From Clostridia bacterium (lineage in GTDB: Bacteria; Bacillota; Clostridia; Oscillospirales; RGIG577): 10,052 nucleotides of DNA. Made by a program: the position numbers and the translations under genes. The stretch covers positions 1 to 10,052 of the forward strand of contig JAFOLN010000193.1 of NCBI GenBank assembly GCA_017419325.1, in the 5' to 3' direction. How positions within the stretch are numbered: the stretch's first letter is position 1; the number at the start of each line of letters is the position of its first letter. Under the pieces are notes generated by a model that saw nothing but the letters and a program-made list of their open reading frames with translations, did no database searches and was not told the DNA's origin. This document shows positions 7,025-10,052 of this stretch, piece after piece.

Positions 7025-7099
7025 ACTTCCCCTTTTCTTCACACTGCCATATTACCACCCTGCCCATGTGACATTCCATGACATCTTTTATGCCGTTTC

Positions 7100-7507
7100 C
7101 TACATTTTTATCTCATCCACCGCCCTTTTGTGGAGCCGCACCGTGTGCCTGTATCCGTAATTCAGCTTCTCCGCGATCTGCTCCAGCGTATTGCCGTATA
7201 TATATTTAAGGTAAAGAATCTTTCTTAACTTATCGTCGTCCACCATGGATATCTGCTCCTCCACGCTCTTTCTCATGGAGGCAAGCCGCGAAAGCCTCGC
7301 CGTTATCAGCTTATCAAGCCCCGCTATGCGAACGGCCGCTTCCCCCACGTTGTCGCATATACGCCCCGAACGGGGCATGCCCGTGATGTTCACGGTGACC
7401 CGCTCCCCGCGCACGCGCCAGGTGCGCCGCTCCTCCTCCAGCTCCTCAATCTGCCTTCCCGAATCGATATACTTCTCCAAAAACGCCTTTTTCTCCTCAT
7501 AAGTCAT
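7100..7507 (-). CDS. Sigma-region-4-like phage late transcription regulator (ArpU/Xpf-type)
   Basis: This 135-residue protein probably switches on the late (packaging and structural) operon. The N-terminal half is a charged coiled coil (EELEEERRTW near residue 21-30) followed by a VTVNITGMPRSGRICDNVGE block, the MPR-G pattern found in DUF1492-type phage proteins. The C-terminal third resembles sigma region 4: LRKILYLKYIYGNTLEQIAE followed by KLNYGYRHTVRLHKRAVDEI (about 94-133) with a clear helix-turn-helix. The ATG at 7507-7505 has GGAGG seven bases upstream. Its place between the early small genes and the terminase genes is that of Xpf in PBSX and of ArpU/RinA-like regulators in other phages of Gram-positive hosts. 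Target promoters are not identified; the nearest downstream space is the structured stretch before the terminase. Confidence 0.8.
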   Translation of the reverse strand: MTYEEKKAFLEKYIDSGRQIEELEEERRTWRVRGERVTVNITGMPRSGRICDNVGEAAVRIAGLDKLITARLSRLASMRKSVEEQISMVDDDKLRKILYLKYIYGNTLEQIAEKLNYGYRHTVRLHKRAVDEIKM

Positions 7508-7537
7508 AAACCCGCCTCCGTTTCGCGCCGCGCCCCG

Positions 7538-7747
7538 TCATCGCCACAGGGCCTCCCCGATAAAATCCGCCGCCTCGGAAAGCCTCTCCATCGCAACGTC
7601 GAGGCTTAAAAAAAGACTCTCCCTGTCATCCTCCATGCCCGCCCGGGGCTCCCCCGGCTCCTCGTCTCTCGCAAGCCTCAGAAGCTCGCTTAAATCTTCA
7701 ATGGCCTGTTCCGCCTCAAAAAGAAGTCTCTTTCTCTCGCTTTCCAT
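7538..7747 (-). CDS. Small acidic helical phage protein of unknown function
   Basis: A 69-residue protein that I do not recognise. It is strongly acidic and nearly all helix (ERKRLLFEAEQAIEDLSELL, a charged linker rich in E, P, G and D near residues 28-40, then a second helix LDVAMERLSEAADFIGEALW), which suggests a two-helix protein that may form an oligomer or bind a partner. The ATG at 7747-7745 is preceded by a GGGGGAAAAGGA purine run. It lies 30 bases upstream of the late regulator and 25 bases after the helix-turn-helix gene, so it belongs to the leftward early operon. No DNA-binding motif is visible. Confidence 0.6.
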   Translation of the reverse strand: MESERKRLLFEAEQAIEDLSELLRLARDEEPGEPRAGMEDDRESLFLSLDVAMERLSEAADFIGEALWR

Positions 7748-7772
7748 TCCTTTTCCCCCAAAGCCCCGCTTT

Positions 7773-8009
7773 TTACGCCTTCGGCATCTCTCTGCACTCC
7801 CATATCCTTCTTGCCACCTCCGTGGTGGGCCATCTCAGCCTGTTGTTCACCCGCGTCGCGGGGATGTCCTTTACAAAACAGCGCGCCGCGTATGTGTGCT
7901 TCATCCCAAGCTCCCGCGCCACGTCCGTAAGCGTCATGTGCCCTCCGTAAATGCGCCTGAGCTCCTCCTTCATCATCGTTTCCTCTGCCTTTAATGCTCT
8001 TCTCCTCAT
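7773..8009 (-). CDS. Small helix-turn-helix protein, first gene of the leftward operon
   Basis: A 78-residue basic protein with a helix-turn-helix at about residues 26-45 (TLTDVARELGMKHTYAARCF) followed by a wing-like RVNNRLRWPTTEVARRIWE segment. This is the layout of small excisionase- or AlpA-like DNA-binding proteins. It is the gene directly opposite the repressor, so it may be an antirepressor, a second regulator of the switch, or an excisionase; the sequence does not decide. The ATG at 8009-8007 has a perfect AGGAGG seven bases upstream. A later in-frame ATG (residue 12) has no comparable site. The proposed leftward promoter lies about 70 bases upstream, with two of the putative operators in the leader between. 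Confidence 0.7.
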   Translation of the reverse strand: MRRRALKAEETMMKEELRRIYGGHMTLTDVARELGMKHTYAARCFVKDIPATRVNNRLRWPTTEVARRIWECREMPKA

Positions 8010-8044
8010 CGCGGTTCCTCCTTTTTTCTTGACAAAATGTTTAG

Positions 8045-8060
8045 TACGTCACTTGACGTA
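8045..8060. repeat. Perfect 7-bp inverted repeat in the switch region
   Basis: TACGTCA and TGACGTA are separated by CT. The right arm overlaps the operator-like site at 8055-8067. It falls in the leader of the leftward transcript, so it could be a separate binding site (for example for the small helix-turn-helix protein) or part of the operator system. Confidence 0.5.
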
Positions 8061-8077
8061 TTGTAAATTTCAAGACG

Positions 8078-8106
8078 ATATTACACCCGCTTTTACAATT
8101 TGTCAA
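8078..8106 (-). promoter_or_regulatory. Leftward promoter of the phage operon
   Basis: On the minus strand, TTGACA (8106-8101) is a perfect -35, followed by a 17-base spacer and TAATAT (8083-8078, four of six consensus bases). Transcription should start near 8071 and lead into the helix-turn-helix gene at 8009. One operator-like site overlaps the -35 and two lie just downstream, so the repressor should block it in the lysogen. Confidence 0.65.
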
Positions 8107-8146
8107 GGCCTTTGAGAAAATTTCTTTACAAATCGCAAAATAATTC

Positions 8147-8174
8147 TTGACTTTACATTTTGTCGTGTTATTAT
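8147..8174 (+). promoter_or_regulatory. Rightward promoter of the repressor gene
   Basis: TTGACT (8147-8152) and TATTAT (8169-8174) are separated by 16 bases, each with five of six consensus bases. The start of transcription should fall near 8181, leaving a leader of only about 13 bases before the repressor ATG. The operator-like site at 8152-8164 lies inside it, which suggests autoregulation. Confidence 0.65.
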
Positions 8175-8193
8175 GGTATGTGAGGGGATGCAT

Positions 8194-8808
8194 ATGAAAA
8201 GACTTCGCGAATTGAGAAAATCAAAGAAACTCAATATGAAAGAATTAGGCAAAATAATCGGCGTTTCCGAGGGCGCCGTCTCGCTTTACGAGAACGGCAA
8301 GCGAAAGCCCGACTACGAAACGCTGACGGCGCTGGCCGATTATTTCGGCGTGTCCACGGACTACCTTCTTGAGCGCACCGACACGCCCCACACCGCGTCG
8401 GGAGACGACGCGCCGCGCCGCCGCGTGCCCGTGCTTGGCCGCGTGCAGGCGGGCATACCCGTGGAGGCGATAGAGGAGGTGCTCGACTGGGAGGAGCTTG
8501 ACGGCGCGTACGCGGGGAAGGACGAATACTTCGGCCTGCGCATCCGGGGCGACTCAATGGAGCCCCGCATCTGCGAGGGAGACGTGGTCATCGTCCGCTG
8601 TCAGGATTACGCCGAATCCGGCGACATAGTCATCGCGCTCATCGGCGGCAGCGACGCCACCATAAAGAAAATAAAGTACAGCCCCGAGGGAATCCTGCTC
8701 ATCCCGTTCAACCCCGGCTACGAGCCCATGTTCTACTCAAAAAGAGAGGTGGCCGAGCTCCCCGTCACCATAATAGGCCGCGTTGTGGAGCTTAGGGGCA
8801 AATTTTAA
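8194..8808 (+). CDS. LexA/CI-type phage repressor (XRE helix-turn-helix plus S24 peptidase domain)
   Basis: This 204-residue protein should keep the element silent by binding operators in the divergent control region. The N-terminus (1-60) is an XRE helix-turn-helix domain with KELGKIIGVSEGAVSLYENG, followed by PDYETLTALADYFGVSTDYL. After a short linker comes an S24 (LexA-like) domain: the cleavage bond is probably A86-G87 in GRVQAGIP, the nucleophile S121 in GDSMEP, and the general base K158 in ATIKKI. All are present, so RecA-stimulated self-cleavage and induction by DNA damage are expected. I start at the ATG at 8194 because GAGGGG lies six bases before it and the upstream in-frame ATG at 8173 overlaps the -10 box. 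It is the only phage gene on the plus strand here and occupies the place of Xre in PBSX. Confidence 0.92.
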   Translation: MKRLRELRKSKKLNMKELGKIIGVSEGAVSLYENGKRKPDYETLTALADYFGVSTDYLLERTDTPHTASGDDAPRRRVPVLGRVQAGIPVEAIEEVLDWEELDGAYAGKDEYFGLRIRGDSMEPRICEGDVVIVRCQDYAESGDIVIALIGGSDATIKKIKYSPEGILLIPFNPGYEPMFYSKREVAELPVTIIGRVVELRGKF

Positions 8809-8820
8809 GCGCATACCGAA

Positions 8821-8875
8821 AAAAAGAGAGCCTTCCGCGTGTGAAAACGCAAAGGAAAGCTCTCTTTTATTATCT
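8821..8875. terminator. Bidirectional intrinsic terminator between repressor and TPR gene
   Basis: An imperfect hairpin (outer arms AAAAGAGAGC at 8822-8831 and GCTCTCTTTT at 8859-8868, inner TTCC/GGAA and GCGT/ACGC pairs, with one mismatch and a three-base bulge). The plus strand ends in TTTTATTATCTT. On the minus strand the stem is followed by a run of seven T. It lies 13 bases after the repressor stop and serves the convergent minus-strand gene as well. Confidence 0.85.
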
Positions 8876-8895
8876 TCATGAAAGGCCCCGCCGCG

Positions 8896-9378
8896 TCATC
8901 CCTCCCGGCCGGAGGATTTTTCAATCTCCCGCGCCCGCCTGAGAAAATACGCCGCGCCCTCGCCGTCGCCCCGCTCTTTTAAAAAGCGCGAAAGCTCCGT
9001 AAACGGCTTTGGCATATGCGCCGCCTCAGCCGCCGCGCGAAAATACCACTTTTCAGCGTTCCCCGCGCCGCCCCGCTTTTCGTATGCGCGGGCGATATAC
9101 GTCATGGACTCGCACCGCTCGTCTGCCAGGACGGCCCCGGGCATGGAAAGGTGGCGTATGAGCGTCCTTATGCACATATCCCACATGCCCCGCTCAAAGT
9201 AAGCGCGCCCAAGGCAAAAAACGCCCCGGGCGTCCTGCGGCTCGCGCTTTACGCGCGTCCGAAGAAGAGAAAGCTCCCCGCAGTCCCCGCACGGTTTTCC
9301 GTCCCGCGCCGCCTCGCTTCCCTCCGTCTCCTTACGCGCGCTCAAAGCCTCTCCCGTTTTAGCGTCTTCAATAATCAT
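8896..9378 (-). CDS. TPR-repeat protein, similar to the C-terminal part of TPR-containing glycosyltransferases
   Basis: A 160-residue protein with at least two to three TPR-like helix pairs after a charged N-terminus of about 45 residues. Visible units include ARGVFCLGRAYFERGMWDMC (near 51-70), SMTYIARAYEKRGGAGNAEK (near 91-110) and KPFTELSRFLKERGDGEGAA (near 123-142). The pattern of an RCESMTYIARAY helix, a WYFRAAAEAAHMPKPFTELS link and a final AAYFLRRAREIE helix is what I recall from the repeat part of family 2 glycosyltransferases with C-terminal TPRs. No glycosyltransferase domain is present here, so it is either a stand-alone helper or what remains of a larger gene. An N-terminal CGDC pair is of unknown meaning. 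The ATG at 9378 has only a weak, close GAAGG. An upstream frame overlaps its first 11 bases. I place it outside the phage operon. Confidence 0.6.
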   Translation of the reverse strand: MIIEDAKTGEALSARKETEGSEAARDGKPCGDCGELSLLRTRVKREPQDARGVFCLGRAYFERGMWDMCIRTLIRHLSMPGAVLADERCESMTYIARAYEKRGGAGNAEKWYFRAAAEAAHMPKPFTELSRFLKERGDGEGAAYFLRRAREIEKSSGREG

Positions 9379-9526
9379 AAACCTTCATCCAAAGCTCCCC
9401 CGGCGGCCCCGCGGTCTTTATCCGCGCCGCCGAAAAACCGAACTTAAAATCCACAGAGGAATACGGCTCCGCCGCACCCTCCGTAATATAATACGCCGCC
9501 GCCCCGCCCGGCGTGACGCAAAACAA
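9368..9526 (-). pseudogene. Possible 3' remnant of an unrecognised gene
   Basis: A frame open from 9562 to the TGA at 9370-9368 encodes a protein-like C-terminus (AYYITEGAAEPYSSVDFKFG, then SAARIKTAGPPGELWMKVYD) with alternating hydrophobic and charged residues that suggest beta strands. It has no ATG or GTG with a ribosome binding site: only a TTG at 9526-9524 inside a terminator hairpin. The frame overlaps the TPR gene start by 11 bases, the spacing of a real upstream operon partner. It may be the end of a gene whose 5' part was lost at an insertion or deletion junction. It could also be a chance open frame. I do not recognise the family. Confidence 0.3.
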
Positions 9527-9564
9527 AAACAGGGCGCGGCGAAAAACGCCCGTGCGCTCTGTTT
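9525..9564 (-). terminator. Second leftward intrinsic terminator
   Basis: On the minus strand an 11-bp stem (9564-9554 with 9537-9527, one G-T pair), a three-base bulge, and a GGCG/CGCC inner stem around a five-base loop, followed by a T-rich run that continues past the stem to about 9521. It stands downstream of the candidate small RNA terminator and just before the gene fragment and TPR gene. Confidence 0.65.
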
Positions 9565-9590
9565 ACTATGGCGTGAATATTACGGCGAAT

Positions 9591-9661
9591 AAAAAAGAGA
9601 CGGATACAGTTATCACAAATCCGTTACCGGAAGCCGACAGACGGACTGTACCCCTCTCTTT
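9591..9661 (-). ncRNA. Candidate small RNA or attenuator ending in a terminator
   Basis: On the minus strand, arms 9661-9645 and 9610-9594 pair over 17 positions with one G-G mismatch and one G-U pair, followed by six consecutive T (9596-9591). The 34-base interior contains a small UCCG/CGGA stem capped by a GUAA (GNRA) loop and a CCG/CGG mini-stem. A strong promoter ends just before the outer arm, so the transcript would be almost exactly this hairpin, about 70 nt. It may be an independent small RNA, or a promoter-proximal attenuator for the TPR gene. It could also serve as the terminator of the iron-sulfur gene upstream. I match it to no known riboswitch class. Confidence 0.45.
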
Positions 9662-9665
9662 ATTT

Positions 9666-9694
9666 ACAATATCACATCCCGGCGAAACAGTCAA
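9666..9694 (-). promoter_or_regulatory. Strong leftward promoter with extended -10
   Basis: On the minus strand TTGACT (9694-9689) is followed by a 17-base spacer that ends in TGA, and by TATTGT (9671-9666). The TG before the -10 box is the extended -10 element common in Bacillota. The predicted start is near 9660, exactly at the base of the terminator hairpin. It lies 48 bases after the stop of the iron-sulfur gene. Confidence 0.6.
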
Positions 9695-9741
9695 CCCCAT
9701 TCCCCCGAATGCGCGGCGAAAAATACGGCCGCCCGCCGCCG

Positions 9742-10052
9742 TCACTCCGACAGGATCCGTCCGTCTGTCGATATAACGACCACGCGCCACGGTATTACCT
9801 TCCCGCTCTCCCTAAGCGCCTTCTCAAGGGCGAGCCTGAGCCCGCCGCAGCAGGGCACCTCCATTCGCACAAGAGTGATGCTCTTTATGTCGTTATTCTT
9901 TATTATCTCGGAAAGCTTTTCGCTGTAATCAACGCCGTCCAGCTTCGGACAGCCCACAAGCGTCACGCGCCCCTTTATGAATTTCTCGTGGAAGCCGCCG
10001 TAGGCGTATGCCGTGCAGTCTGCGGCGATGAGCAGGTCGGCCCCGTCAAAGT
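9742..10052 (-). CDS. Ferredoxin-like 4Fe-4S protein (partial, N-terminus beyond window)
   Basis: The frame is open from the right edge to the TGA at 9744-9742, giving 102 residues of a longer protein. The visible C-terminal domain (FDGADLLIAADCTAYAYGGF, then VTLVGCPKLDGVDYSEKLSE, then TLVRMEVPCCGGLRLALEKA and PWRVVVISTDGRILSE) matches what I recall of the conserved C-terminus of 4Fe-4S binding proteins common in anaerobic Clostridia, whose N-terminus carries the cluster motifs. Those motifs are outside the window, so cluster binding is inferred. Cysteines in the ADC, GCP and PCCGG segments may have a structural or redox role. A GTG at 9966 is internal, not the start. This is a host gene and marks the chromosome side of the junction. 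The substrate and electron partner are unknown. Confidence 0.72.
   Translation of the reverse strand, partial: FDGADLLIAADCTAYAYGGFHEKFIKGRVTLVGCPKLDGVDYSEKLSEIIKNNDIKSITLVRMEVPCCGGLRLALEKALRESGKVIPWRVVVISTDGRILSE

Larger units (their letters stand above)
6684..7095 (-). other. Structured stretch without a convincing gene; candidate noncoding RNA or long leader
   Basis: About 410 bases separate the late regulator from the terminator before the small terminase. No frame here has both a good ribosome binding site and a protein-like sequence. What can be seen is a series of inverted repeats: a perfect 10-bp stem with four-base loop (7001-7024), a 5-bp stem TTGCA/TGCAA (6917-6930), a 5-bp stem AGCAG/CTGCT (6901-6916), a 9-bp dyad (6865-6884) and a near-perfect 18-bp hairpin with one T-T mismatch (6781-6819). 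Followed by the terminator at 6683-6646, this fits a leftward structured RNA, or a dispersed repeat with palindromes. The late promoter used by the sigma-like regulator is also expected here, but I found no clear -35/-10 pair. A 60-codon open frame at 7079-6897 runs through the 10-bp hairpin and looks spurious. Confidence 0.4.
8031..8164. promoter_or_regulatory. Array of five putative repressor operators
   Basis: Five 13-bp sites share the pattern GACaaAwTGTAAA. On the plus strand: 8031-8043 (GACAAAATGTTTA) and 8055-8067 (GACGTATTGTAAA). On the minus strand: 8092-8104 (GACAAATTGTAAA), 8125-8137 (TGCGATTTGTAAA, weakest) and 8152-8164 (GACAAAATGTAAA). Their core, ACAAAATGT or ACAAATTGT, is close to palindromic, as expected for a dimeric repressor. 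The site at 8092 overlaps the -35 of the leftward promoter and the site at 8152 lies between -35 and -10 of the rightward promoter. Binding by the neighbouring repressor is inferred from position and number. Confidence 0.6.

Noticed and set aside
6897..7079. Minus-strand open frame of 60 codons after the late regulator
   Set aside because: No clear ribosome binding site, no protein-like pattern, and a perfect 10-bp hairpin lies inside it. A small gene cannot be fully excluded.
8173..8193. Upstream ATG for the repressor at 8173
   Set aside because: It overlaps the -10 box and would lie before the expected transcription start; the ATG at 8194 has a well spaced GAGGGG.
9513..9790. Overlapping short open frames on both strands right of the TPR gene
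   Set aside because: They cross the end of the iron-sulfur gene, a strong promoter and two terminators, and have no ribosome binding sites.
1..10052. CRISPR array, tRNA, rRNA or insertion sequence
   Set aside because: I saw no regularly spaced direct repeats, no tRNA cloverleaf sequence, no rRNA-like sequence and no transposase. An integrase gene is also not visible in any frame.

Overview
The window looks like a GC-rich Clostridia-type (Bacillota) chromosome carrying one end of a myovirus-type prophage or PBSX-like phage remnant. The Bacillota assignment rests on AGGAGG-type ribosome binding sites before most genes, several TTG or GTG starts, the gene order of the phage block, and a clostridial-type iron-sulfur protein at the right edge. 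The species cannot be named from this sequence.

From 1 to 8009 all supported genes lie on the minus strand, so they read from right to left. In transcription order they are: a small helix-turn-helix protein (8009-7773), a small acidic helical protein (7747-7538), a sigma-region-4-like late regulator of the ArpU/Xpf type (7507-7100), a structured stretch of about 450 bases without a convincing gene (7095-6646) that ends in an intrinsic terminator, then the morphogenesis operon. That operon runs small terminase, large terminase, portal, scaffold, major capsid, head-tail connector, head closure, tail terminator and contractile tail sheath. The sheath gene runs off the left edge. Many of these genes overlap or are separated by fewer than 30 bases, so they are almost certainly one operon.

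A divergent AT-rich control region (8010-8193) separates the minus-strand block from a plus-strand LexA/CI-type repressor (8194-8808). It holds a promoter on each strand and five related 13-bp sites that I read as repressor operators. The repressor keeps the self-cleavage residues of the S24 family, so the element should be inducible by DNA damage. The repressor gene ends in a bidirectional terminator.

Right of that lies what appears to be host sequence or the junction: a TPR protein (9378-8896), a fragment of a reading frame without a start, two minus-strand intrinsic terminators, a strong minus-strand promoter that reads straight into the first terminator (a candidate RNA of about 70 nt), and the 3' end of a ferredoxin-like gene that runs off the right edge.

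The most striking point is compactness. No integrase, replication gene or recombination gene lies between the repressor and the terminase. Repressor, small regulators, sigma-like activator and packaging genes follow each other directly, as in Bacillus subtilis PBSX. This suggests a domesticated, PBSX-like or gene-transfer-agent-like element, although the rest of the element is outside the window.
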